In this document: positions 18,288 through 27,210 of the stretch, piece by piece
Numbering within the stretch: position 1 is the first letter of the stretch
Layout of the letters: each line of letters starts with the position of its first letter
The notes under the pieces: generated by a model
What the model saw: only the letters and a program-made list of their open reading frames with translations
What the model was told of the DNA's origin: nothing
Databases searched by the model: none
Translations under genes and position numbers: made by a program
From: Marinilabiliaceae bacterium ANBcel2
GTDB lineage: Bacteria > Bacteroidota > Bacteroidia > Bacteroidales > Marinilabiliaceae
DNA: 64,000 nt
Direction: 5' to 3'
NCBI GenBank assembly: GCA_029688995.1
Contig: JARULA010000001.1
Span: 558,001-622,000 of the forward strand

Positions 18288-20918
18288 GTGACACAGGTGA
18301 AATCTAAGGCCAATATAGTTCAAACCCCTTTAATGAAGCAATATTACAGCATTAAAGATAAGTACCCCGACTCTATAATGCTCTTTAGAGTTGGTGATTT
18401 TTACGAAACCTTTTCAGAAGATGCTGTAAAAATATCCGAAATATTAGGAATCACCCTCACAAAGAGAGCTAACGGAGCTGCCCAAACAGTAAAGCTTGCA
18501 GGTTTTCCTCACCATGCGCTTGATAATTATCTGCCACGACTTGTTCGCGCAGGGCAACGAGTAGCTATATGTGATCAGTTAGAAGACCCCAAAACAACAA
18601 AAAAAATTGTAAAACGGGGAGTAACCGAACTTGTCACTCCCGGAGTTGCAATAAATGATAATATATTAAATCACAATGAAAATAATTTTTTAGCATCACT
18701 CTACTTTGGAAAGAAAAGCAATGGAATTGCAATGTTAGATATCTCCACAGGAGAGTTTTTATCGGCAGAAGGTGATTTTGAGTATATAGAAAAACTTATA
18801 TCAGGCTTTAAACCAAAAGAGATTTTATTTGAAAAAAGTAAAAAAGAGCTCTTTTATAAACACTTTAATGATAACGACCACTCTTACCCGTTAGAGGAGT
18901 GGATCTATAATATCGATACTGCTAAAGACCGACTTTTAAATCATTTTAAAACCGCATCACTTAAAGGGTTTGGCATAGAAAACTTAAGCAATGCAATAAT
19001 TGCTTCAGGAGCAATCCTTCACTATCTTGATATTACCGAGCATAATAAAATATCTCATATAACCACTGTATCACGCATCGAAGAGGAGAAATATGTATGG
19101 CTGGATAAATTTACCATTAGAAATCTGGAGCTCTTTTCAACCTATGAGGGAGAAGGGAGTTCTCTTTCTAAAGTAATTGATAAAACAATTACTCCAATGG
19201 GGAGCAGACTACTTAAAAGATGGATAGCACTTCCACTTAAAGATGTAAAAGCAATCGAAAAAAGACAGGAGGTTGTAGAACAATTTTTTAAAGATCCAAA
19301 TCTAAAAGAGTCTCTTGAGCAACACCTTGAACCTATTGGAGATTTAGAACGGCTGGTATCTAAACTGGCAACAGGAAGAGTTTCTCCGCGAGAGATGATG
19401 CAACTAAAAATTGCCTTATCAAACATCTTACCAATAAAAGAGCAGTGCAGCAATAGTGATAATCAACCTTTAAAAGAGCAAGGAGAAAAACTAAACTCTT
19501 GTCAGGAATTACATCAAAGAATAGAAAATGAACTAAACCCTGATCCACCGGCTCTATTAAACAAAGGTGGCGTAATAAAAGAAGGGGTCTCCAAAGAGCT
19601 TGATGAACTTCGCACCATATTACACTCGGGCAGGGACTACCTTAAATCACTACAAGAAAGAGAAATAGAAAAAACAGGAATATCAAGTTTAAAAATCAGT
19701 TTCAACAATGTATTTGGTTACTACATTGAGGTACGAAATACTCATAAAAACAAAGTGCCCGAAAACTGGGTGAGAAAACAGACACTGGTAAGTGCCGAAA
19801 GATACATAACTGAAGAGCTAAAAGAGTATGAAGCAAAAATATTGGGAGCCGAAGAGAAAATTCTCATATTAGAAAACAGTTTATATAACGACCTTTTAAT
19901 TTATGCTGCCAGGTACATTAAAACAATTAGTATTAATGCATACATTCTCGCTCAAATAGATTGCCTTTTAAGCTTTGCATCGGCAGCTGAATGTAACAAC
20001 TATATACGCCCTGTTTTAAACGATAACCTGGCAATAGAGATTAAATCGGGACGTCACCCTGTAATTGAAACAGAGCTGCCGGTAGGAGAAAGCTATATTC
20101 CAAACGACATCTACCTGAATAGTGAAGATCAGCAAATAATTATCATTACAGGTCCAAACATGTCAGGTAAATCAGCCCTGTTAAGACAAACTGCACTAAT
20201 CACCCTTATGGCACAAATAGGGAGCTTCGTCCCCGCTGAGTGCGCCACAATAGGAGTTGTAGACAAAATCTTTACACGAGTGGGAGCCTCGGACAACATT
20301 TCAAAAGGGGAGTCAACCTTTATGGTTGAGATGAATGAGGCAGCAAGTATTCTTAATAATATAAGTGAACGCAGCCTTATACTGTTTGATGAGTTGGGAC
20401 GGGGAACAAGTACTTATGATGGAATTTCAATTGCATGGAGTATTGTAGAGTATATACATGAAAACGGAAGAGCCCCTGCCAAAACACTCTTTGCTACTCA
20501 TTACCACGAACTAAATGAGATGGCAAACACATACAAACGCTGTAAAAACTATAATGTCTCTGTAAAAGAGGTAGAAGATAAAGTTATCTTTTTACGAAAA
20601 CTAATAGAGGGAGGAAGCAACCACAGCTTTGGTATTCACGTAGCAAAAATGGCAGGAATGCCTAAAACAGTAGTAACAAGAGCTGAAAACATCCTTAAAG
20701 AACTTGAAGAGACTCATCGCAAAGGCCATTTAAAAAAACCTACCGATAGCATTGCTCAAAACAGAGAAGGTTATCAATTAAGTTTTTTTCAACTTGATGA
20801 CCCTGTTCTAAAACAGATTAGAGACAGAGTTGCCGATCTGGATATAAACAACTTAACACCGATGGATGCATTAAATGAATTAAACAGGATAAAAAAAATT
20901 GCAGGTTTAGATAAATAA
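18288..20918 (+). CDS. mutS: DNA mismatch repair protein MutS
   Basis: 876 residues, normal for MutS. The mismatch-binding domain contains the F-x-E wedge in VGDFYETF near residue 37. The connector, lever and clamp domains follow. The ATPase domain has Walker [10 protein letters not shown] near 625, Walker [17 protein letters not shown] and the ATHYHEL region. The start is a GTG at 18288; a second GTG lies three codons later and no ATG occurs before residue 16, so GTG initiation is likely. The tRNA-Gly/tRNA-Leu pair follows. Confidence 0.95.
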   Translation: MTQVKSKANIVQTPLMKQYYSIKDKYPDSIMLFRVGDFYETFSEDAVKISEILGITLTKRANGAAQTVKLAGFPHHALDNYLPRLVRAGQRVAICDQLEDPKTTKKIVKRGVTELVTPGVAINDNILNHNENNFLASLYFGKKSNGIAMLDISTGEFLSAEGDFEYIEKLISGFKPKEILFEKSKKELFYKHFNDNDHSYPLEEWIYNIDTAKDRLLNHFKTASLKGFGIENLSNAIIASGAILHYLDITEHNKISHITTVSRIEEEKYVWLDKFTIRNLELFSTYEGEGSSLSKVIDKTITPMGSRLLKRWIALPLKDVKAIEKRQEVVEQFFKDPNLKESLEQHLEPIGDLERLVSKLATGRVSPREMMQLKIALSNILPIKEQCSNSDNQPLKEQGEKLNSCQELHQRIENELNPDPPALLNKGGVIKEGVSKELDELRTILHSGRDYLKSLQEREIEKTGISSLKISFNNVFGYYIEVRNTHKNKVPENWVRKQTLVSAERYITEELKEYEAKILGAEEKILILENSLYNDLLIYAARYIKTISINAYILAQIDCLLSFASAAECNNYIRPVLNDNLAIEIKSGRHPVIETELPVGESYIPNDIYLNSEDQQIIIITGPNMSGKSALLRQTALITLMAQIGSFVPAECATIGVVDKIFTRVGASDNISKGESTFMVEMNEAASILNNISERSLILFDELGRGTSTYDGISIAWSIVEYIHENGRAPAKTLFATHYHELNEMANTYKRCKNYNVSVKEVEDKVIFLRKLIEGGSNHSFGIHVAKMAGMPKTVVTRAENILKELEETHRKGHLKKPTDSIAQNREGYQLSFFQLDDPVLKQIRDRVADLDINNLTPMDALNELNRIKKIAGLDK

Positions 20919-20932
20919 AACCCTTTAGCTTG

Positions 20933-20962
20933 TTTGCAAAAAAGAAAAAACCCTTATATTTG
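20933..20962 (+). promoter_or_regulatory. Bacteroidetes-type promoter for tRNA-Gly/tRNA-Leu
   Basis: TTTG at 20933-20936 and TATATTTG at 20955-20962 with an 18-base spacer. The tRNA starts 13 bases after the -7 box. Confidence 0.7.
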
Positions 20963-20974
20963 CACCGTCTTAAC

Positions 20975-21047
20975 GCGGAAATAGCTCAGTTGGTAGAGCA
21001 CAACCTTGCCAAGGTTGGGGTCGCGAGTTCGAGTCTCGTTTTCCGCT
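20975..21047 (+). tRNA. tRNA-Gly (anticodon GCC)
   Basis: A 73-base cloverleaf: acceptor gcggaaa/tttccgc, D arm gctc/gagc, anticodon stem caacc/ggttg with loop ttgccaa (GCC at 21008-21010), T stem gcgag/ctcgt and discriminator T. CCA is not encoded. Confidence 0.95.
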
Positions 21048-21056
21048 CAAAAATCT

Positions 21057-21141
21057 GCCCGGGTGGTGGAATTGGTAGACACGCAGGACTTAAAATCCTG
21101 TGGCCATTGCGGCCGTGCGGGTTCAATTCCCGCTCCGGGTA
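21057..21141 (+). tRNA. tRNA-Leu (anticodon TAA)
   Basis: An 85-base class II tRNA. The acceptor gcccggg pairs with tccgggt using G-T wobbles at both ends. The anticodon stem cagga/tcctg carries loop cttaaaa (TAA at 21091-21093), and a long variable arm (tggccattgcggccg region) follows. Discriminator A, no encoded CCA. It follows tRNA-Gly after 9 bases. Confidence 0.94.
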
Positions 21142-21150
21142 CATTTTTTT

Positions 21151-21183
21151 AAGAAAGCCTCCTGATTTTCAGGAGGCTTTCTT
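21151..21183 (+). terminator. Perfect 15-bp hairpin after the tRNA pair
   Basis: AAGAAAGCCTCCTGA and TCAGGAGGCTTTCTT flank a TTT loop. It is the likely end of the tRNA transcript and, by symmetry, could stop transcription from the right as well. Confidence 0.7.
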
Positions 21184-21285
21184 AGTTTTAGGGGGCTAAT
21201 AAGGGACAACATCCGGGTCATATCCAAAACCGGATCACATCCATTAACACTCAGGTATGTTTCCAGGCTTTGGCAGCTAATTGCA

Positions 21286-21609
21286 TTAGAATCGACTAAC
21301 TTCTTTTAAAATAGCAGCATACTCTGCGCTCATGCGAATACCCTGTGCTACTAATCTCCAGTCTCTGGTAACTTTCTTTGTTTGGCCATCAATCTCAACA
21401 TCCCATCGTCGCCTTTTAACACTTAAGGTAACTAACATGTTGCGAATAGGATAATCATTAATCAGGCGAGGCTCCATGAAACCACTAGACTTATATTTAT
21501 CCCTCTTATATTCTTCAGAAATTTTATTCTTCTCTTCAAGATAGATAGTCAATGTTTTATCATAAACATACTTTCCACTTTCACCTTTTTCAAGACCTAC
21601 TATATTCAA
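21286..21609 (-). pseudogene. Orphan ISAon1-family transposase N-terminal ORF (insertion-sequence remnant)
   Basis: The frame reads through family-typical stretches: TIYLEEKN, SSGFMEPRLINDYPIRN, LSVKRRRW and RDWRLVAQGIRM, ending in EYAAILKEV. This is the pattern of the small first ORF of ISAon1-type elements, whose second ORF encodes the DDE transposase. The second ORF is absent. No ATG is available: the frame opens only from a TTG at 21609, and similar-looking residues (QINLLIPKATYR) continue upstream without a start codon. I therefore treat it as a decayed element. Confidence 0.55.
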
Positions 21610-21928
21610 TCTGTACGTTGCTTTAGGGATTAATAAATTTATTTGATTTATTACAACGATATAATACTCCCCATATTTTGGACCACTTAAAAAGAAAATA
21701 GAAAAACGGAATGCTTATCAAGAAAAAATGATGCAAGCGTTAGTGTATTAACCCCCTATCACACGACACAATTTGTGAAATCAAATTAGCACAGTGAATT
21801 AGGGTGTTAAAGGAGAAAGGCCATTATGTAAGAGTCATTCGATTGAATGCTTTAAATAGTTTAAAAGTTTTGGTTTTATATTATGACCCGTAGTAATGAA
21901 ATTATTCAAATATAAGAACTTCCTCTCT
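21610..21928. other. Non-coding decay zone between two gene fossils
   Basis: About 320 bases with stops in every frame and no recognisable gene, RNA or repeat. The leftmost part may be the lost 5' end of the ISAon1 ORF. Confidence 0.5.
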
Positions 21929-22359
21929 CTACAGATATATATTATTTAAACGGATCACGTTGAGCTTGCCTTCAATATTTCTATCAGTTTCAACCTCTAT
22001 TTTTGTCGTCTCACCGGGCATAATTATCTTCAAAAAAGAGATCTTTTAAAGGGCTGTTTAAATATACATTACGTGCCAAAACATCCGATTTCAAAATAAT
22101 CACATACCCATTATCGCTTTTTTCATACTCCATATTAATTGAAGTGTAAGGAAGCTCCATCTCTTTAGGACGATGAAAATAGAAAATATTTATCGGTAAC
22201 AACATTATCTTTTATTAAATTAAAAGTGAAGTCATAAAGATAGGCCTCACCCAGTCCGTTTGTCCACCACAACTTAGGATTTTGCAGTTCAAACTCAACA
22301 GGTACTTTAGTGGTTCCAGGCCCCAAATCAACGTCAAAATTAACACTGCTAATATGCAT
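21929..22359 (-). pseudogene. GH2 beta-mannosidase fossil (deleted and frameshifted)
   Basis: Three frames together spell pieces of a family 2 beta-mannosidase. 22359 to about 22180 reads NPKLWWTNGLGEAYLYDF, the end of the N-terminal sugar-binding/sandwich region. From about 22200 to 22024 another frame reads NIFYFHRPKEMELP and LARNVYLNSPLKDLFFEDNY, which belongs near the C-terminus. A third frame from about 22024 to the stop at 21929 continues MPGETTKIEVET. The signal peptide, N-terminus and entire catalytic core (several hundred residues) are missing, and a small deletion after FFEDNY shifted the frame. Not functional. Confidence 0.75.
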
Positions 22360-22452
22360 CTTAATGTATAAGATACAATTAAAACTGTAGTTTATCTATG
22401 TAATGTTAAACAAATCATAAAGGATAAAATATGTTTTTATAAAACATTGCAC

Positions 22453-22460
22453 TATATTTG
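22453..22460 (+). promoter_or_regulatory. -7 box of the likely ROK gene promoter
   Basis: TATATTTG lies 41 bases before the ROK start. The -33 side has only a TGTTTTT tract about 16-18 bases upstream. Confidence 0.45.
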
Positions 22461-22501
22461 AAAAAAATTAAAAAACTAAAATCTGCAGAAAAGATTAAAT
22501 A

Positions 22502-23722
22502 ATGACACCTCAAAGTATATTCAGGGATTCTGAGTCAGTTAGCAACCAAAGTCGGCAATCCCAACAAAAGCAAAAAATAGTAAAAGCGCTTTCTAAATCT
22601 GACAAAGCGCTTACAATACCTGATTTTCAAAAAAAAATTAAAATAAGTACCCCTACAATTATTAAACTTATTAATGAACTTATAGAGGAAAAATTGGTAA
22701 TCGAAGAGGGTAAAAAAGAGACTGATAACGGAAGACGACCAACTCTATACTCATTAAATATAGATCGTTTTTACGCCATTGGTGTAGAGATACTTTTAAA
22801 AAGAGTAAGTATATCATTAGTAAGATTAGACCAAAAGGTTGTTTATAAAAAGAAAAACTCACAATTTATATTAGAAAACAGTAGTGAGTGTCTTACAGAG
22901 GTACTAAGCTTTATTAATGATTTTTTAAAGGAAGTAGATATTTCTTATGATTATATATTGGGGGTAGGGATCGGATTAACAGGAAGAGTTAACAGTATCA
23001 CAGGAGAATCATTTAACTATTTTGATTTTACTCCAAAACCAATTGCCTCATATATCGCCGAAAAAATTAAGTTGCCTGTATTTATAAACAATGACACGCA
23101 CATTACAGGGTTGGCAGAGCAGGTATTTGGCCAAGCCAGAGATGTTAATAATGCACTCATCTTAAATGTGAGCAGAGGTTTGGGAATGACAATTATTGTC
23201 AACAAAAAAATATTAACAGGAGGTATGGGATTTGCTGGTGAATTTGGACACATGCAAATGGGGTACTCCAATAAGCTATGCATGTGCGGTAAAAGAGGAT
23301 GTTTAGGAATGGAGGTATCGGGATTTGCCCTGGAGGAAAAGTTTAAAGAAGAGATCAAAAAAGGTGAAATATCCCTGGCCGTATCCCCAAATACAGATCT
23401 GGAAAACATAAGATATGATGATATATTGCAAGCCGCTGAAAAAGGAGATGGTTTAAGCATCTCTCTACTGCAAAAAATTGGGGAAATGCTGGGGATGGCA
23501 CTGGGAAATATCGTTAATCTGTTAAACCCGGAACTTGTAATAATAGGAGGAAAGTTTGCACAAACAGACTATCTTTTTAATGATTCAATAAAAACGGGAA
23601 TGCACAAAACAGCACTCACTGCACCGTTAAAATTTCTTGAAGTTAAAGCCTCGGAGCTTGATAAAGAAATAGGTTGCCGCGCTGCGGCAACCCTGGCATT
23701 TCGAGAATTTGATCTGCTTTAA
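22502..23722 (+). CDS. ROK-family transcriptional regulator / sugar kinase-like protein
   Basis: 406 residues. The N-terminal winged helix (about 25-90, with TIPDFQKKIKISTPTIIKLINEL) makes it a ROK repressor of the NagC/XylR/Mlc type and not a plain kinase. The ROK domain carries the ATP/sugar-loop region GVGIGLTGRVN near 158, the conserved EFGHMQMG near 248 and the zinc site CMCGKRGC near 259. It most likely senses a free sugar or sugar phosphate and controls the convergent locus to its right. It ends 19 bases from the stop of the NagX-like gene. It may equally have once served the lost beta-mannosidase gene beside it. Confidence 0.87.
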   Translation: MTPQSIFRDSESVSNQSRQSQQKQKIVKALSKSDKALTIPDFQKKIKISTPTIIKLINELIEEKLVIEEGKKETDNGRRPTLYSLNIDRFYAIGVEILLKRVSISLVRLDQKVVYKKKNSQFILENSSECLTEVLSFINDFLKEVDISYDYILGVGIGLTGRVNSITGESFNYFDFTPKPIASYIAEKIKLPVFINNDTHITGLAEQVFGQARDVNNALILNVSRGLGMTIIVNKKILTGGMGFAGEFGHMQMGYSNKLCMCGKRGCLGMEVSGFALEEKFKEEIKKGEISLAVSPNTDLENIRYDDILQAAEKGDGLSISLLQKIGEMLGMALGNIVNLLNPELVIIGGKFAQTDYLFNDSIKTGMHKTALTAPLKFLEVKASELDKEIGCRAAATLAFREFDLL

Positions 23723-23741
23723 AAACAGTTAAACCAAATTT

Positions 23742-25175
23742 CTAAACCTTCATAAAAAGTCCTGTTCGAGCTGCAAATCCGCTAACCCATGCAACCAAAA
23801 GAGTTATAATTACAGCTTCCACTGTTTGTAAAGTAACAAAATAGCTCTCAAACTTAAAAAGTTGAGTTAAACCGGTAATGGCAAAAATTGGCATTACCAA
23901 ATTACTGCCGGCAATATATGCCATCATAGCATTTTTGCCAGCTCCGGTAGCTAAAAACACACCTCTCTTTACCTTAAATACATCTAATAAAATGGTAAAA
24001 GCAAAAAGACAAAAAATGGCCAACCCTGATGTAAGCAGCATATAACTCAATGTTGCTGAATCTTTTTTAATTCCTCCATGTAAAGGCTCTGTTAGATATC
24101 CGCTAATTACTAAAACAACTGCAAAAGGAAGAAGCCGATTAAAAACATCTTTCCATGGATGATCCCACCCTTTTAACAATAAAGTAAAAAGAAGAGCAAT
24201 AAGCAGGGTAAAACCAAAAGCCCACTCCATTTCACGAATGTATAAACCAATAACAGAGGTCATTATTATAGCCACAGACAGTAGAAATAAAAGCCACTCT
24301 TTATAAGAAAAAATAGAAACCTCTTTAACATCTCTCCCCTGCTCTTTCATCTTAAGCATAAATGCCCTTATAACCGAACCGGTATAAACTCCGGGAATAA
24401 TAATAATCATATACTTAAGATAGTTCCATGATAAAAGCCAGGAAACAGGAGAGTAATTATAGATAGTTGCAACCCAATTATCACCATCTCTTCCCGAAAG
24501 AAAAAAGGCAACAAACAATGCAAAACCTATCCATAAAGCATACCTGTAATATCGCCATGCGAAATAGATTAATCCACCTCCTAAAGCAGTATTAGCAAGC
24601 ACCATAATAATTATATCAAATGTAGTATGGCTAAATTGGATATGCTCAAGATTATGCAAAACACCAAATAGAATTGCAAGCAACAAAAATCCTCCCATAA
24701 CAACATAGCGACGATACCTACTCCACATTCCACCAACGGGTGCAGCAAAAATCATAAGCATTCCTACCATTGCCAAGAGTGACAGGAACCACTGCTCTAC
24801 CCCTTCAACTCCAAGCATCCACGGACGAGAATGTTGAGAAACAATTGCAAACAGGGCTAAGCCACCAAAACGAATCAGCAAAGATTTTCCTGCTGCAATA
24901 TTTGTAACTCCTTTATCCATTTTACTACCAAGCGAAAATGGTATAGCAGCTCCCATAGCAAACAAGAAAAACGGAAAAACTAAATCAACCCAGGTAATTC
25001 CAGGAATGTCCCCCTGAAAATAGTGTCCCGGTGGTGGCAATTGAGCATGATACATCCATCCGGGCAAAGCGCCTTCATATGGAATATTAGCAGATAAAAC
25101 CATCATTAATATAGCTAATCCCCTTAAAGCATCAAGAGCCTGAAGCCTTATTTTATTTTGATTAACATTTTTCAT
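23742..25175 (-). CDS. NagX-like / DUF5009 membrane protein (heparan-alpha-glucosaminide N-acetyltransferase family)
   Basis: The 477-residue polytopic protein has about eleven to twelve helices. The opening RLQALDALRGLAILMMVLS and ITWVDLVFPFFLFAMGAAIP mark the HGSNAT/NagX/DUF5009 family of transmembrane acyltransferases. Bacterial relatives often sit in amino-sugar or glycan catabolic loci, and their donor and acceptor are usually untested. It is the last gene of the minus-strand series and is separated from the FAD gene by 130 bases containing a weak hairpin. An O- or N-acetyl transfer step is an inference from family membership. Confidence 0.78.
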   Translation of the reverse strand: MKNVNQNKIRLQALDALRGLAILMMVLSANIPYEGALPGWMYHAQLPPPGHYFQGDIPGITWVDLVFPFFLFAMGAAIPFSLGSKMDKGVTNIAAGKSLLIRFGGLALFAIVSQHSRPWMLGVEGVEQWFLSLLAMVGMLMIFAAPVGGMWSRYRRYVVMGGFLLLAILFGVLHNLEHIQFSHTTFDIIIMVLANTALGGGLIYFAWRYYRYALWIGFALFVAFFLSGRDGDNWVATIYNYSPVSWLLSWNYLKYMIIIIPGVYTGSVIRAFMLKMKEQGRDVKEVSIFSYKEWLLFLLSVAIIMTSVIGLYIREMEWAFGFTLLIALLFTLLLKGWDHPWKDVFNRLLPFAVVLVISGYLTEPLHGGIKKDSATLSYMLLTSGLAIFCLFAFTILLDVFKVKRGVFLATGAGKNAMMAYIAGSNLVMPIFAITGLTQLFKFESYFVTLQTVEAVIITLLVAWVSGFAARTGLFMKV

Positions 25176-25234
25176 TTAGAGTCAATTTTATTAATTTATA
25201 ATATGGATTATACATGAAATGTAATTTTGACAAA

Positions 25235-25254
25235 GCAAGGAGCTCACTCCCTGC
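25235..25254 (-). terminator. Weak hairpin after the FAD oxidoreductase gene
   Basis: GCAAGGAG and CTCCCTGC can pair over seven of eight positions around four bases, just downstream of the FAD gene on the minus strand. There is no good T-run, so it may reduce rather than stop transcription into the NagX-like gene. Confidence 0.3.
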
Positions 25255-25305
25255 CATTTTTTATAATCCAATAACCCAAATAATTTTCTATCTATAATTA
25301 AATTC

Positions 25306-27210
25306 TTAATAAAAATGTCCCTGATGATTAACAGGAAAAAGATAAAATGGATCGGCAAACAGATCAAGTATAACAGCAGCCTGAGATCGGGTAACAGGAT
25401 TATCAGGATCAAAATCCCCAAAATTATGAATGGTCCATAAATTTTCAGCTCTCTCAACAGGATCAAAGTCAAAGCCTTTGATCCCTCCTGACTTCAACAA
25501 CATCTCGGCTATCTCAATTATTTCATAACCCGTTACTTGTGAGGAGTTAAAATAATCATCTGGTAAAACATTAAAATATTTTAACCCCTCTATTAAATCA
25601 TCAGAGATCATAACCGAATCGGGATAAAAAAATGTAAAGTTCTCCCAACCTATATTTTTTCCTTCTCCCCTAATAATACCGGTTGCTCCAATTCTTTGTA
25701 CCGACTTAAAATAACTGTCACATGGAGTGATTTCTGAAAAAGGCATTATATAAGCATCTGAATCAAGCAAAGATTGCTGAACATCTCTAATATTGACTTG
25801 TGAAGGAGTAACCCCCTCTGACACAGAAAGTGCAGCCAAAGAGCCGGCAGCATGTCCAAGCAAAATACATACAGGCTGTAATCTGGACGTTCCATTTACA
25901 ACATTGGATACAGAAATAGACTTCTCTGCAACAATAAAATCATCAACGTTTTTGGGTATAAGAGAACCCAGAGGTACTGAATAAGAAGGAATAGGATAAA
26001 AATAGAGTTCTGGAATCAAATTTTGATCCTTATTGGCAGCATCATGATGATGATCTACAGGGTAATCACCAACAGCAATACCGGTACGATAAAGTGCTTT
26101 CGGCTGGTTAAACGGTTCGGCCAAATCATTCATGGTAAATCTTACAATCCCTTCAATTCGTCTACTTTCTCTATGGTAAGGGATAAGAGGAAAATTATCA
26201 TCGGTAGGAAATTCATCATCTGCTATTCCTAAATTACTAAAACCCAACTCGGTTTGCATATAATAAATAAAACAGCGAGTAAACCACTTTGCCTTCTCAT
26301 AATACTCTAAACGCTCTTCCGGACTGTTTTCTATAACATTAAGATAATAATCATTGCCAAAAATAGGCCAATTTATCATATATCTATCATTGGGCAACCG
26401 TCCATAATTTATCATATGATCACACTCCCATAAAGTTCTGGAAATAGTGTCCTGATCACATATACCCTCACATGAACAGATAAAAGGAGCAGGGTCATAA
26501 TTTTCGGGCTTCTCAATTGTCATATCAGCATCTTCACCATAATCTTTTAATATAACAACATAAGTCAGATCCTGAATAATATCATTAGCCTCTTCGGGAG
26601 CAATATACTCTCCTGTATCATGGCGTGAATCCATTCCAATATCATAATTGATACCAACTTTAGCTGATACATCCCCAAGCTCTGTTGCATCAATAATCCT
26701 CTTTGCAAAAACTGTTTCAGAGCTATACCCATCAACTAAAATATCAACCTTCCAACCATTCTCAATTTGAGTTACACTCTCATACTTTGTATTAAACAAT
26801 ACTTCAAGCAACTCTTCTTCATCAGCCATAGAAGCAATTATCTCAGCTCCAACTGAAGGTTCAAAAAGAACATTACTCACCCATCCTGTTAAAACACCTT
26901 CGGCTCCACCATAATAATCATATAAATTTTGTCTGAACTCTTCCCATAAACCGGAATAGAGTCTGTAATTACCATCGATAGCACTCACACCCGCTGAAGT
27001 GAGCATACCTCCAAGCCATGGACCTTCCTCAACAATTAAAGTTTCAGCACCCATACGGGAGCTTTGAATACCAGCCATCGACCCACTTGCTCCACCACCT
27101 ATAATCAAAACATCTACATCTCGAACCTCTGATTTAACAGGAGCAATAACTAAACTAAAAATCAAAAAGAGAAAAGAGATTTTTATATTTTTTTTCATAC
27201 TTCTATTCAA
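25306..27210 (-). CDS. Secreted FAD-dependent oxidoreductase with SLH-like C-terminal segment
   Basis: 634 residues. An N-terminal signal peptide (hydrophobic core about 11-25) precedes the FAD-binding motif VLIIGGGASGSMAG and the EEGPWLGGMLTSAG region typical of the FAD_oxidored (PF12831) family, often labelled xanthan lyase in Bacteroidetes without biochemical support. The last ~130 residues look like degenerate S-layer-homology repeats, ending with GDFDPDNPVTRSQAAVILD. It overlaps the phosphoesterase gene by 8 bases (translational coupling) and both proteins are exported, so they probably act on the same periplasmic or surface substrate. Oxidation of a sugar or its side group is an inference. 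Confidence 0.8.
   Translation of the reverse strand: MNRSMKKNIKISFLFLIFSLVIAPVKSEVRDVDVLIIGGGASGSMAGIQSSRMGAETLIVEEGPWLGGMLTSAGVSAIDGNYRLYSGLWEEFRQNLYDYYGGAEGVLTGWVSNVLFEPSVGAEIIASMADEEELLEVLFNTKYESVTQIENGWKVDILVDGYSSETVFAKRIIDATELGDVSAKVGINYDIGMDSRHDTGEYIAPEEANDIIQDLTYVVILKDYGEDADMTIEKPENYDPAPFICSCEGICDQDTISRTLWECDHMINYGRLPNDRYMINWPIFGNDYYLNVIENSPEERLEYYEKAKWFTRCFIYYMQTELGFSNLGIADDEFPTDDNFPLIPYHRESRRIEGIVRFTMNDLAEPFNQPKALYRTGIAVGDYPVDHHHDAANKDQNLIPELYFYPIPSYSVPLGSLIPKNVDDFIVAEKSISVSNVVNGTSRLQPVCILLGHAAGSLAALSVSEGVTPSQVNIRDVQQSLLDSDAYIMPFSEITPCDSYFKSVQRIGATGIIRGEGKNIGWENFTFFYPDSVMISDDLIEGLKYFNVLPDDYFNSSQVTGYEIIEIAEMLLKSGGIKGFDFDPVERAENLWTIHNFGDFDPDNPVTRSQAAVILDLFADPFYLFPVNHQGHFY

Noticed and set aside
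20930-21199. Open frame of 89 codons across the tRNA-Gly and tRNA-Leu genes
   Set aside because: It runs through both tRNA cloverleaves and the promoter; the reading frame is fortuitous.
25191-25472. 93-codon minus-strand frame overlapping the end of the FAD oxidoreductase gene
   Set aside because: It lies mostly inside the FAD gene in another frame and shows no family features; its hydrophobicity comes from the AT-rich code.
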